Assembly: GCF_003151075.1 (NCBI RefSeq)
Contig: NZ_CP029482.1
Span: 5,084,001-5,148,000, forward strand
DNA from: Pseudomonas sp. 31-12
Lineage (GTDB): Bacteria > Pseudomonadota > Gammaproteobacteria > Pseudomonadales > Pseudomonadaceae
Length of the DNA: 64,000 bases
Direction of reading: 5' to 3'
Program-made: the position numbers and the translations under genes
Notes under the pieces: generated by a model
What the model saw: only the letters and a program-made list of their open reading frames with translations
Told to the model about the DNA's origin: nothing
Databases searched by the model: none
Shown here: in pieces, positions 55,516-64,000 of the stretch
Layout: each line of letters begins with the position of its first letter
Position numbering within the stretch: the first letter of the stretch is position 1

Positions 55516-55636
55516 CTTGCTTACCTTCCCTACGACGCAGATTCAATGCGTCAATTCGCTGACCTTCATTGCCCGATTGCCCTCACGGGGCTATGCGAGA
55601 GCAGCACGGGCGGCCAGTCGGACCAGACGAGCCGTC

Positions 55637-56989
55637 CTAGCTCGCTTCAAATAACGCCATGGCCTCGACATGTGCCGTCTGAGGAAACATATCGAGAATC
55701 CCGGCACGTTTTAACCGGTAGCCCTGCTTGATCAATTCGGCCGTATCGCGCGCCAGCGTTGCCGGGTTGCACGATACGTACACCAATCGTTTGGCGCCCA
55801 GGGACGCCAGCTTGCGCACGACCTCGAAAGCACCGTCACGCGGTGGGTCCAAGAGTACCGCACAAAAGCCTTCGCGCGCCCATTCGGCATCGGACAAAGG
55901 CTGGGATAAATCGGCCTGAAAAAACTTTGCGTTATGCAGATTATTGCTAGCCGCATTGTCGGCGGCCCGCTCGACCATCGCCTGCACGCCTTCCACCGCC
56001 ACCACTTCGCGAACGGCTTTGGCCAGGGGCAAGGCAAAGTTACCCAACCCACAGAATAGATCGAGAACCCGCTCATCCGAGGTCGGCTTCAACCAGTCCA
56101 GCGCCTGGGCAATCATCGCTTCGTTGACCCCGGCATTGACCTGGATGAAATCCCCCGGCCGGTAGGCCAGGTTCAAATCCCACTGCTCCAGGCGATAACC
56201 CAGCGACTGATCGGCCTCGACCGGTTGCGGGTCGCCGTCTCCATGCAGCCACAACTGAGCGTCATGGAATGCGCAGAAATCCTTGAGGATTGTCAGGTCG
56301 GCTTCGGACAACGGCGCCATGTGCCGCAGCAAAACGGCCAGCGACGATCCGGCGAACAATTCCACATGCCCCAGCGCCTGAGGTTTGCTCAAGCGTCGAA
56401 GCATTTCCGGCAAGCGGGTCATGATCGGCTGCAACGGCTGGACCAGCACCGTGCATTCGTTGATGGCCACGATGTCCTGACTGCCTGCCGCGCGGAATCC
56501 GACTTCGAGTTTCTTCGCTTTCATGTCCCAACGCACCGCCACTCGGGCGCGACGGCGGTAACCGAATTCCGGACCGCTCAACGGCGCCGCCCACTCTTGG
56601 GGTTCGACACCGGCGACCTTGGACAGTTGCTCGGCGAGCATGCGCTGTTTGAGGGCGAGTTGTTCGGTGTGCGGCAGATGCTGCACGCTGCAACCGCCGC
56701 AGCGACCGGCATGCGGACACGGTGCCGGGCGACGCAATTCGCTGGCCTGGAACACCCGTTCGGTGCGCGCCTCGACCACTTTGCCGTGAGCGCCCAACAC
56801 GCGCGCCTCGATTTCTTCACCGGCCAATGCGCCGATGACGAACCAGGTGCGACCTTCGAAAAACGCGATACCGCGACCGTCATTGGCCAGGCGCTCAATG
56901 TTCAAGCGCTGCTTTTTGCCGGTCGGAATTTGCGGGGCCTTGCTGCCACCGGTGGGTTGGAAGCGCAGGCCTCTCTCTTGCTTGGCCAT
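55637..56989 (-). CDS. rlmD: 23S rRNA (uracil(1939)-C(5))-methyltransferase
   Basis: RlmD methylates U1939 of 23S rRNA with S-adenosylmethionine. The 450-aa protein has a TRAM domain (residues 25-80), the 4Fe-4S cysteines Cys91, Cys97 and Cys100 ([10 protein letters not shown]) plus a later Cys, and the catalytic cysteine in [12 protein letters not shown] near residue 405. Its start shares one base with the cysM stop (TGATG), so they are coupled. Confidence 0.95.
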   Translation of the reverse strand: MAKQERGLRFQPTGGSKAPQIPTGKKQRLNIERLANDGRGIAFFEGRTWFVIGALAGEEIEARVLGAHGKVVEARTERVFQASELRRPAPCPHAGRCGGCSVQHLPHTEQLALKQRMLAEQLSKVAGVEPQEWAAPLSGPEFGYRRRARVAVRWDMKAKKLEVGFRAAGSQDIVAINECTVLVQPLQPIMTRLPEMLRRLSKPQALGHVELFAGSSLAVLLRHMAPLSEADLTILKDFCAFHDAQLWLHGDGDPQPVEADQSLGYRLEQWDLNLAYRPGDFIQVNAGVNEAMIAQALDWLKPTSDERVLDLFCGLGNFALPLAKAVREVVAVEGVQAMVERAADNAASNNLHNAKFFQADLSQPLSDAEWAREGFCAVLLDPPRDGAFEVVRKLASLGAKRLVYVSCNPATLARDTAELIKQGYRLKRAGILDMFPQTAHVEAMALFEAS

Positions 56990-57891
56990 CAGTTGGGCGC
57001 GTCGAAAATGCCGGTCGACAAGTAACGGTCGCCACGGTCGCAGATGATCGCGACGATCACCGCGTTTTCAACTTCCCGGGACAGGCGCAGCATCGCTGCC
57101 ACGGCACCGCCCGAGGACACACCGCAGAAGATGCCTTCTTCGCGAGCCAGACGACGGGTCACGTCTTCGGCTTCGCTTTGCGCCATGTCGACGATCCGGT
57201 CCACGCGATCGGCCTGGTAGATCTTCGGCAGGTATTCCTGCGGCCAGCGACGGATGCCCGGAATCGCCGAACCTTCCATCGGTTGCAGGCCGATGATCTG
57301 CACGTTGTCGTTCTGCTCTTTCAAGTAGCGCGACACGCCCATGATGGTGCCGGTGGTGCCCATCGAACTGACGAAGTGAGTGATGGAGCCTTCGGTCTGG
57401 CGCCAGATTTCCGGACCGGTGGTGGTGTAGTGCGCCTCGGGGTTATCACCGTTGGCGAACTGATCCAGCACCTTGCCGCGGCCTTCGGCTTCCATTCGCT
57501 GAGCGAGGTCGCGCGCGCCTTCCATGCCTTCTTCCTGGGTCACCAGGATCAGCTCGGCGCCATAGGCCGTCATCGCGGCTTTACGTTCGGCGCTGGAGTT
57601 GTCCGGCATGATCAGGATCATCTTGTAACCCTTGATCGCGGCAGCCATGGCCAGCGCGATACCGGTGTTACCCGAGGTCGCTTCGATCAGCGTATCGCCG
57701 GCGTGGATCTGCCCGCGCAATTCAGCGCGGGTAATCATCGACAGCGCCGGTCGGTCCTTGACCGAACCCGCCGGGTTATTCCCTTCGAGCTTAAGCAAAA
57801 GGGTATTGCTGGTGGCGCCAGGCAGACGCTGCAAACGGACCAGCGGAGTGTTGCCGACGCAATCGGCGATGGTTGGGTACTGCAAGGTCAT
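56989..57891 (-). CDS. cysM: Cysteine synthase B
   Basis: CysM makes cysteine from O-acetylserine and sulfide or thiosulfate with PLP. The 300-aa length is typical. The PLP lysine lies in [12 protein letters not shown] near residue 45, and the [10 protein letters not shown] loop binds the substrate. The frame runs to 57957, but the enzyme starts at [13 protein letters not shown], so 57891 was chosen. First gene of the cysM-rlmD pair that precedes relA-mazG, a gene order shared with P. aeruginosa. Confidence 0.95.
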   Translation of the reverse strand: MTLQYPTIADCVGNTPLVRLQRLPGATSNTLLLKLEGNNPAGSVKDRPALSMITRAELRGQIHAGDTLIEATSGNTGIALAMAAAIKGYKMILIMPDNSSAERKAAMTAYGAELILVTQEEGMEGARDLAQRMEAEGRGKVLDQFANGDNPEAHYTTTGPEIWRQTEGSITHFVSSMGTTGTIMGVSRYLKEQNDNVQIIGLQPMEGSAIPGIRRWPQEYLPKIYQADRVDRIVDMAQSEAEDVTRRLAREEGIFCGVSSGGAVAAMLRLSREVENAVIVAIICDRGDRYLSTGIFDAPN

Positions 57892-58070
57892 GGCGTATTC
57901 GCAATCCAGACTGCGGGGGCGCCTATCATACCGGCAAACGTTCGCAGGCCATATCACGCAAAGTGCGGTGCTTATGGCTTATGGGAATAAGCAACGATGA
58001 TCAGGTTGCTCGGCTAGGGAATTGTCGCACCGGTGGTGCGACTTTTTCGGGATGGTGACCCGACCGGCCT

Positions 58071-58097
58071 AATCGCGGGCAAGCCCGCTCCCACAGG
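58071..58097 (-). repeat. REP element
   Basis: A single REP of the cgcgggcaagcccgctcccac type in the gap between cysM and the kinase gene. It pairs in divergent orientation with the interrupted REP at 58140-58186. Confidence 0.75.
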
Positions 58098-58109
58098 GTT
58101 CTGTATTGG

Positions 58110-59549
58110 TTAAACGGTTTGTGGCTTACACGCGGTCATTGTGGGAGCGGCGGTGCGACGATTCGACTTGCCCGCGAAGGCGTCATCACTGACGCCATCA
58201 CTCTCAGCCACTAACCGAATATTTAGCCGCAGCCCACGCCCAGTGTTCTGCGCCCAAAGACTCCCGCCCTGACGCTTCACCGCATTCCTCGCGATGCTCA
58301 ATCCCAACCCGAACCCGCCATCCCCCGGCCGTGAACCGTCGAGTCGAATGAACGGGCAGAAGATCCGCTCCAGATCCGCCTCAGCCACTCCTCCACCCTC
58401 ATCCTCCAGCCACAAATGCCAGAAGTCGCCGTCACGTTGCCCGCCGAAACGCACGATGCCGCCACTGGGTGAATGACGAATGGCATTGCGCAGAATGTTT
58501 TCCAGCGCCTGGGCCAAGGTGTTGAGATTGCCCCGGACCCAGCACGATGAATCCACCGCACACTGCAACTGGCTCGCCGGCCAGGCGCTTTCATAGCAGG
58601 CGTTTTCCGTGAGCATTTCCCACAGCGCCTGGACCTGAATCGCTTCGTCGGGCAACGGCGCGCGCTCGGTGTCGAGCCAGGCCAATTGCAGCGTGTCTTC
58701 AACCAAACGCTGCATGCCATCGACTTCTCGCCCGATGCGCTCGCGCAATTGCGCCAGCCCTTGCTCGCTTTCGCTGGCGACCCGCAGACGGCTCAGCGGC
58801 GTTCGCAGTTCGTGGGACAAGTCGCGCAGCAATTGCTGTTGCAGGGCCACGGTGCTCTGCAGTCGCTCGGCCATGTGATCGAACGCCCGGCCCAGTTCAC
58901 CGAGTTCATCTGTTCGATTGGTGGTGTGTCTCGACAGACGCACGTTCAACTGATCGGCGCGCCAGGCGTTGGCCTGTTCGCGTAAATGGTTCAGCGGCAC
59001 GACCAGCAATCGATAAAGACCGACGCACAATAAAAGGGTGAACAGGCCGGGGATCACGCCGTTGGTGATCACGCGCCAGAACACCCGGTATTGGCCGGGC
59101 ATGAAGCGCTGGGGCAGTTCGATGACCAGACTGCCGGCGGTCGGATCACCGGGAAACGGCACCCGCAGCCACGGCTGGCGTTTCTTGTGTATGGGCCAAT
59201 CCAGGCCGCGCAGAAAGGTCAGGCGCTCGATCTCCTTGTCCGTCAGCGCCTGGCTGCTCAACGACTGTAAATCACCGCCAATGACACCGGCCCAGCCTGT
59301 TTCCCGCTGTCGCATGGTGTGCAGCCAGCCATCCACACCCGCGCGCTGGCCCCGGCGCCACGCCTGTTCGGCTTCGGCGGCATAACCCGTCAGCGTGCCT
59401 CGAGCTTCATCCGACAGGAACTGGTTTCGCTGCTCCATGTAGCGACCCCAGGACCAGCTCAGCCAGATCATCAACAGACAGAAGGCCACCAACAGACACG
59501 CCAGTTTCCAGAACAGCGAGTGCCGGCCCGGCAGGTCAGACCATTTCAT
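58110..59549 (-). CDS. Sensor histidine kinase with REP-derived C-terminal tail
   Basis: A 479-aa membrane kinase. Helices at about residues 14-34 and 160-180 enclose a periplasmic sensor of about 125 residues; HAMP, phospho-acceptor His in LSHELRTPLSRLR, N-box NILRNAIRHS and G-boxes (GFGLGLSIA) follow. The coding part after RLNIRLVAES (about the last 30 residues) is encoded by a REP element and looks acquired. It overlaps the regulator gene by 14 bases from the ATG at 59549 (a GTG at 59558 is also possible). In P. aeruginosa this place between gacS and cysM holds pirRS, but the neighbouring receptor gene pirA is absent here. Confidence 0.87.
   Translation of the reverse strand: MKWSDLPGRHSLFWKLACLLVAFCLLMIWLSWSWGRYMEQRNQFLSDEARGTLTGYAAEAEQAWRRGQRAGVDGWLHTMRQRETGWAGVIGGDLQSLSSQALTDKEIERLTFLRGLDWPIHKKRQPWLRVPFPGDPTAGSLVIELPQRFMPGQYRVFWRVITNGVIPGLFTLLLCVGLYRLLVVPLNHLREQANAWRADQLNVRLSRHTTNRTDELGELGRAFDHMAERLQSTVALQQQLLRDLSHELRTPLSRLRVASESEQGLAQLRERIGREVDGMQRLVEDTLQLAWLDTERAPLPDEAIQVQALWEMLTENACYESAWPASQLQCAVDSSCWVRGNLNTLAQALENILRNAIRHSPSGGIVRFGGQRDGDFWHLWLEDEGGGVAEADLERIFCPFIRLDGSRPGDGGFGLGLSIARNAVKRQGGSLWAQNTGRGLRLNIRLVAESDGVSDDAFAGKSNRRTAAPTMTACKPQTV
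58140..58186. repeat. Interrupted REP element within the 3' end of the kinase gene
   Basis: tgtgggagcgg and cttgcccgcgaagg are the two halves of a normal REP, but 16 bases (58151-58166) are inserted between them. It overlaps the last codons of the kinase gene. Confidence 0.7.
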
Positions 59550-60258
59550 CGGCCGCACTCAACACGTAACCCTTGCCCCAGACCGTGCGCACTTCGCGCT
59601 CGGTGTAGCCGATGCCTTTGAGTTTGCGACGGATCTGGCTGATGTGCATATCGAGGCTGCGATCATGGGCCGCGAAACCGCGTTGCAGCACGTGCTGATA
59701 AAGGAAAGCTTTGCTCAGCACTTCATCGCCATTGCGATTCAGTGTGTCGAGCAATCGATACTCGCTGCGGGTCAGGCCGGCGGCGTGTTCGCCATAGAAA
59801 ACGTCGCAGAGTTCGTCATCGAAACGCAGGCTGTCGACCGGGGCCGCGACCGCTGCCGGCTCCGGCCGACGGTCGAGTGCCACACGACGCAGGATCGCTT
59901 CGATGCGCACCCGCAACTCGGCCATGCTGAAGGGTTTGGGCAGGTAATCATCGGCCCCGAGGCGAAAACCGCTGATGCGATCCGCCTCGGCGCCCAGCGC
60001 CGACATCAGCACCACCGGGGTCGAATGGCTCTGGCGCAATTGCGTCAGCACGTTCAACCCGTTCAGGCCTGGCAGCAAAATATCCATCAACACCACGTCA
60101 AAGGGCCGCTGACGGGCAATGTCCAGGCCTTCCTGTCCGTTCTGGCACCAGGTCACCTGAAAACCGCAACGACCCAGATGCTCGTGCACGTAGGCGCCGA
60201 GGACGAGGTCGTCTTCAATGGACAGGATGCGCGGGTGGCCAACAGAGATGGGAGTCAT
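59536..60258 (-). CDS. OmpR/PhoB family response regulator
   Basis: A 240-aa regulator with a receiver domain (phosphorylation Asp in VVLMDILLPGLNG near residue 57, Lys in YLPKPF) and a winged-helix DNA-binding domain ending in TVWGKGYVLS. It is the partner of the kinase gene it overlaps. The ATG at 60258 is preferred over an upstream TTG; no strong ribosome-binding site. It is divergent from gacS, with about 214 bases between the starts. Target genes are unknown. Confidence 0.9.
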   Translation of the reverse strand: MTPISVGHPRILSIEDDLVLGAYVHEHLGRCGFQVTWCQNGQEGLDIARQRPFDVVLMDILLPGLNGLNVLTQLRQSHSTPVVLMSALGAEADRISGFRLGADDYLPKPFSMAELRVRIEAILRRVALDRRPEPAAVAAPVDSLRFDDELCDVFYGEHAAGLTRSEYRLLDTLNRNGDEVLSKAFLYQHVLQRGFAAHDRSLDMHISQIRRKLKGIGYTEREVRTVWGKGYVLSAADEMV

Positions 60259-60472
60259 GAGTATCTGCAAATAATTCTCAGTTGGCGATTATTCAAGATT
60301 GCCTGCCGATGGGCAACCCAAGGTTTGCCCATGGCGCAAAAGCGCCGATCCGGCCGACGAATGACGACATCAATTTTACGAAGATTGCCTGCCTGCAAAT
60401 CGCTACACTGGCCCGATGGCGCGTGCCGGATGTACGTGCAGGTCAATCAATAGCTGGATGCAGGAGAGATGC

Positions 60473-63226
60473 GTGCTCAAGAAACTGGGAATTAAAGGCC
60501 GCGTGCTGTTGCTGACCCTGTTGCCGACCACCCTGATGGCGCTGGTCCTGGGCGGCTATTTCACCTGGACGCAGCAATCGGACCTGCAAACCCAATTGAT
60601 GCAGCGCGGCGAGATGATCGCCGAACAGCTCGCGCCCTTGGTCGCCCCGGCCATGGGCCACAAAGACAATGAGTTGCTGGAGCGCATCGCCACCCAGTCG
60701 CTGGAAACGCCGGACGTACGCGCCGTGACCTTCCTCGCCCCCGACCGCACGCCCGTGGCCCACGCCGGCCCGACCATGCTCAACCCCGCGCCGATGGGCA
60801 GTGGCTCGCAGATGCTGCGCCGCAGTGGCAACGATGCGACGCGTTATCTGCTGCCGGTATTCGGCAAGCACCGCAACCTCGCGGGCGATTTGATACCTGA
60901 TGAAGCCGAGCGTCTGCTGGGCTGGGTCGAGCTCGAACTGTCCCACAGCGGCATGCTGCTGCGCGGTTACCGCAGCCTGTTCGCCAGCCTGCTGCTGATC
61001 GGCGCGGGCCTGGCCGGTGCGGCACTGCTCGCCTTGCGCATGGGCCGGACCATCAATCGGCCGATCAGCCAGATCAAACTGGCGGTGGCGCAACTCAAGG
61101 ACGGTCACCTGGAAACCCGCCTGCCGCCCCTTGGCAGTCAGGAACTGGATGAGCTCGCGTCCGGCATCAACCGCATGGCCGGCACCCTGCAAAACGCTCA
61201 GGAAGAATTGCAGAACAGCGTCGACCAGGCCACCGAAGACGTGCGCCAGAACCTGGAAACCATCGAGATCCAGAACATCGAGCTGGACCTGGCGCGCAAG
61301 GAAGCCCTGGAAGCAAGCCGGATCAAATCCGAGTTCCTGGCCAACATGAGCCATGAAATCCGCACACCGCTCAACGGCATTCTCGGTTTCACGCACCTGT
61401 TGCAAAAAAGCGAGCTGACCCCGCGCCAGCTCGACTATCTGGGCACCATCGAGAAGTCTGCCGACAGCCTGTTGGGGATCATCAACGAGATCCTCGACTT
61501 CTCGAAAATCGAGGCCGGCAAACTGGTGCTCGACAATATTCCGTTCAACCTGCGCGACCTGCTGCAAGACACCCTGACCATCCTCGCCCCGGCGGCCCAT
61601 GCCAAACAGCTTGAGCTGGTGAGCCTGGTGTATCGTGACACGCCGTTGTCGCTGGTCGGCGATCCGCTGCGACTCAAGCAGATCCTCACGAACCTGGTGA
61701 GCAACGCGATCAAGTTCACCCGCGAAGGCACCATCGTCGCCCGGGCCATGCTCGAAGAAGAGCACGAAGACAGCGTGCAACTGCGCATCAGCATTCAGGA
61801 CACCGGCATCGGGCTGTCGAACCAGGACGTGCGCGCGTTGTTCCAGGCGTTCAGCCAGGCCGACAACTCGCTGTCCCGCCAGCCTGGGGGCACCGGCCTT
61901 GGGCTGGTGATTTCCAAGCGCCTGATCGAGCAGATGGGTGGCGAGATCGGCGTCGACAGTACGCCGGGCGAAGGCTCGGAATTCTGGATCAGCCTGAGCC
62001 TGCCCAAGACCCGCGACGACGCCGAAGACCTGCCCGGCCCACCGCTGCTCGGGCGCCGCGTGGCGGTGCTGGAAAATCATGAACTGGCCCGTCAGGCCTT
62101 GCAGCATCAGCTGGAAGATTGCGGTCTGGTCGTGACACCGTTCAATACCCTGGAAAGCCTGGCCAATGGCGTGACCGGCGCGCATCAGACCGATCAGGCA
62201 ATCGATCTCGCGGTGCTCGGCATCACCAGCAACGATATGCCGCCGGAGCGCCTCAACCAACACATCTGGGACCTCGAACACCTGGGCTGCAAAGTGTTGG
62301 TGCTGTGCCCGACCACCGAGCAGACGCTGTTCCACCTCTCGGTGCCCAACCCGCACAGTCAGTTGCAGGCCAAACCGGCCTGTACCCGCAAGTTGCGCCG
62401 GGCGTTGTCCGATCTGGTCAACCCGCGCCAGCAGCGCAGCGAACCCGGCGAGCCGGTATCGAGCCGCGCGCCGAAAATGCTGTGCGTCGACGACAATCCG
62501 GCCAACCTGCTGCTGGTGCAAACCCTGCTCGAAGACATGGGCGCCAAAGTGCTCGCGGTCGAAAGCGGTTACGCGGCCGTCAAAGCGGTGCAAAGCGAAA
62601 CGTTTGACCTGGTCTTGATGGACGTGCAGATGCCCGGCATGGACGGGCGTCAAAGCACCGAGGCGATTCGCCAGTGGGAAAGCGAGCGGCATTGCACGCC
62701 GCTGCCGATCGTCGCCCTCACCGCCCACGCCATGGCCAACGAAAAACGCGCGCTGCTGCAAAGCGGCATGGACGACTACCTGACCAAACCGATCAGCGAA
62801 CGGCAACTGGCCCAGGTGGTGTTGAAGTGGACCGGCCTGGCGTTGCGCAATCACGGGCCGGAGCGTTCCAGCGACAGCCATGGCGGCGCCCATGAATTGC
62901 AGGTGCTCGACCACGACGAAGGCTTACGCCTGGCCGCTGGCAAAGCCGATCTTGCCGCGGACATGCTGGCGATGTTGCTGGCCTCCCTGGAAGCCGACCG
63001 CGAGGCGATTCGCATGGCCCGGGAAACCAATGACCACAACGCCCTGATCGAACGCGTCCACCGCTTGCACGGCGCGACCCGTTATTGCGGCGTCCCGCAA
63101 CTGCGTGCCGCCTGCCAGCGCAGCGAAACCCTGCTCAAGCAACAGGACCCGAAAGCCCCCGGCGCACTGGAAGAACTCGACCGGGCGATCAATCGCCTGG
63201 CTGCCCACGCCCGGATCAACGCTTGA
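60473..63226 (+). CDS. gacS: Tripartite hybrid sensor kinase GacS
   Basis: GacS phosphorylates GacA, which switches on small RNAs that titrate RsmA/RsmE and so controls secondary metabolism, exoenzymes and biofilm. The 917-aa length equals that of P. fluorescens GacS. The relay residues fall at the known places: His294 (NMSHEIRTP), Asp717 (LMDVQMPG) and His863 in the HPt domain (VHRLHG). Two membrane helices (about 11-31 and 167-187) enclose the sensor. GTG at 60473 follows GGAGAG, whereas the longer frame has no support. ldhA follows. Confidence 0.97.
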   Translation: MLKKLGIKGRVLLLTLLPTTLMALVLGGYFTWTQQSDLQTQLMQRGEMIAEQLAPLVAPAMGHKDNELLERIATQSLETPDVRAVTFLAPDRTPVAHAGPTMLNPAPMGSGSQMLRRSGNDATRYLLPVFGKHRNLAGDLIPDEAERLLGWVELELSHSGMLLRGYRSLFASLLLIGAGLAGAALLALRMGRTINRPISQIKLAVAQLKDGHLETRLPPLGSQELDELASGINRMAGTLQNAQEELQNSVDQATEDVRQNLETIEIQNIELDLARKEALEASRIKSEFLANMSHEIRTPLNGILGFTHLLQKSELTPRQLDYLGTIEKSADSLLGIINEILDFSKIEAGKLVLDNIPFNLRDLLQDTLTILAPAAHAKQLELVSLVYRDTPLSLVGDPLRLKQILTNLVSNAIKFTREGTIVARAMLEEEHEDSVQLRISIQDTGIGLSNQDVRALFQAFSQADNSLSRQPGGTGLGLVISKRLIEQMGGEIGVDSTPGEGSEFWISLSLPKTRDDAEDLPGPPLLGRRVAVLENHELARQALQHQLEDCGLVVTPFNTLESLANGVTGAHQTDQAIDLAVLGITSNDMPPERLNQHIWDLEHLGCKVLVLCPTTEQTLFHLSVPNPHSQLQAKPACTRKLRRALSDLVNPRQQRSEPGEPVSSRAPKMLCVDDNPANLLLVQTLLEDMGAKVLAVESGYAAVKAVQSETFDLVLMDVQMPGMDGRQSTEAIRQWESERHCTPLPIVALTAHAMANEKRALLQSGMDDYLTKPISERQLAQVVLKWTGLALRNHGPERSSDSHGGAHELQVLDHDEGLRLAAGKADLAADMLAMLLASLEADREAIRMARETNDHNALIERVHRLHGATRYCGVPQLRAACQRSETLLKQQDPKAPGALEELDRAINRLAAHARINA

Positions 63227-63270
63227 TGCAGCGCAATGGCACCGAACACCCTCGGCGCTAAGCTCATGGG

Positions 63271-63306
63271 CCCTGTGGCGAGGGGATTTATCCCCTCGCC
63301 ACAGGG
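63271..63306 (+). repeat. Perfect 16-bp hairpin between gacS and ldhA
   Basis: Bases 63271-63286 and 63291-63306 are exact inverted repeats with a 4-nt loop. There is no T tract, so it is not a standard terminator. It resembles a dispersed Pseudomonas hairpin (gtggcgagggga) and may end the gacS transcript or protect its 3' end. Confidence 0.6.
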
Positions 63307-63356
63307 CTTCGCCAGCGGCTACATAAAAGCGTGAATCAGTTATCCAGGAGGACCGC

Positions 63357-64000
63357 ATGCGCACGATTCTTTTCAGCAGCCAGACCTACGACCGCGACAG
63401 TTTCCTCGGCGCCGAGCTGCCCGCCGGTATCGAGTTGCACTTTCAATCGGCGCGGCTGAGTCTCGATACCGTGGCGTTGGCGGAGTATCACGAAGTGGTC
63501 TGCGCTTTCATCAATGATGACTTGAGCGCCCCGGTGCTGGAACGTCTGGCTGCGGGCGGCACACGCTTGATCGCCCTGCGTTCGGCCGGCTACAACCATG
63601 TCGACCTGGCGGTGGCGAAGCTGCTGGGACTTTCGATTGTGCGGGTCCCGGCCTACTCGCCGCACGCGGTGGCCGAGCACGCGGTGGCCTTGATCCTGGC
63701 GCTCAACCGGCGCCTGCACCGCGCCTACAACCGCACCCGCGAAGGGGATTTCAGTCTGCACGGTCTGACCGGTTTCGACCTGGTGGGCAAGACTGTCGGC
63801 GTGGTCGGCACCGGACAGATCGGCGCGACTTTCGCGAAAATCATGAACGGGTTCGGCTGCCGGTTGCTGGCCTTCGACCCCTACCCTAACCCGCAAGTCG
63901 AAGCCCTCGGCGCTCGTTACCTGAGCTTGCCCGAGCTGCTCGCCGAATCACAGATCATCAGCCTGCACTGCCCGCTCAACGAGCAGAGCAAACACTTGAT
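63357..64000 (+). CDS. ldhA: D-lactate dehydrogenase / 2-hydroxyacid dehydrogenase, partial
   Basis: The first 214 codons of an NAD-dependent D-2-hydroxyacid dehydrogenase; the gene runs off the window. AGGAGG lies 6 bases before the ATG. Visible features are the RSAGYNHVD segment near residue 77, HAVAEHAVALILALNR near residue 102, and the NAD-binding GVVGTGQIGATFAKI near residue 147. The fermentative D-lactate dehydrogenase LdhA lies next to gacS in P. aeruginosa too, which supports the name. Confidence 0.9.
   Translation, partial: MRTILFSSQTYDRDSFLGAELPAGIELHFQSARLSLDTVALAEYHEVVCAFINDDLSAPVLERLAAGGTRLIALRSAGYNHVDLAVAKLLGLSIVRVPAYSPHAVAEHAVALILALNRRLHRAYNRTREGDFSLHGLTGFDLVGKTVGVVGTGQIGATFAKIMNGFGCRLLAFDPYPNPQVEALGARYLSLPELLAESQIISLHCPLNEQSKHL

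Noticed and set aside
60259..60472. Possible Gac-controlled small RNA (Rsm type) near gacS
   Set aside because: I saw no series of GGA-containing hairpins and no terminator; these RNAs lie elsewhere in Pseudomonas.
60443..62914. Minus-strand open frame of 823 codons
   Set aside because: Antisense to gacS, whose relay residues match the known protein exactly.

Overview
The window looks like chromosomal DNA of a Pseudomonas of the P. fluorescens complex. The evidence is the gene content and order (exbB-exbD-lpxK-ycaR-kdsB-ptp-murB; gpsA / TonB receptor / hybrid kinase / fabA-fabB; cysM-rlmD-relA-mazG; gacS-ldhA), the high GC content, and the many REP elements of the 'gtgggagcgggcttgc' type. 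No prophage, insertion sequence, CRISPR array or rRNA gene was found. All coordinates come from reading the sequence. Names come from recognised motifs, length and gene order, not from a database search.

Layout. 1-3661 (minus): a molybdenum hydroxylase set, 2Fe-2S subunit, Tat-exported molybdopterin subunit and XdhC-like chaperone (cut by the window edge). 3908-8433 (minus): a tightly coupled envelope operon, exbB/exbD-like, lpxK, ycaR, kdsB, low-molecular-weight phosphatase and murB, preceded by comEC. 10902-17829: a DUF2062 membrane protein, a two-gene ABC exporter, a GST, a transglutaminase-like protein, fadE and a small conserved gene. 18020-21229: a LysR regulator divergent from an AlaX-type editing protein, a 2OG-Fe(II) dioxygenase and a LysE exporter. 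21426-23165: an exported M20 peptidase. 23313-23726: two tandem Glu-Gly tRNA pairs with a strong stable-RNA promoter. 24105-31157: a membrane-anchored unknown, a repeat-rich intergenic block, a chemoreceptor, a MocR regulator and two oxidoreductases. 31294-34963: pyrF, then a two-component system followed by a four-EF-hand protein. 35089-43938 (minus): an AI-2E-type permease, DUF4892 protein, GST, two alpha/beta hydrolases, a hotdog thioesterase, an acyl-CoA synthetase, sixA, a DUF4389 protein and gpsA. 44135-51085 (plus): a TonB receptor, a periplasmic PF04392 protein and a hybrid kinase with zero spacing or overlaps, then fabA-fabB. 51487-57891: a 62-aa protein, DUF2058 protein, mazG, relA, rlmD and cysM. 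58110-64000: a two-component system, gacS and the start of ldhA.

How it fits together. Much of the window is core envelope, lipid and stress physiology: LPS precursor steps (kdsB, lpxK), peptidoglycan (murB), unsaturated fatty acid synthesis (fabA, fabB), fatty acid degradation (fadE, acyl-CoA synthetase), phospholipid precursor (gpsA) and the stringent response (relA). Two hybrid kinases linked to the Gac/Rsm network lie here: gacS itself, and the kinase next to fabA, which by position matches P. aeruginosa PA1611. The latter is locked into an operon with an outer-membrane receptor and a periplasmic binding-protein-like gene, the best candidate for an undescribed sensory system. The second is the two-component system/EF-hand locus, where a 47-48 bp block recurs upstream of both the regulator and the EF-hand gene. 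The third is the AlaX/dioxygenase/LysE cluster. Intergenic space is dominated by REP/REPIN elements, one of which has entered the 3' end of a kinase gene.
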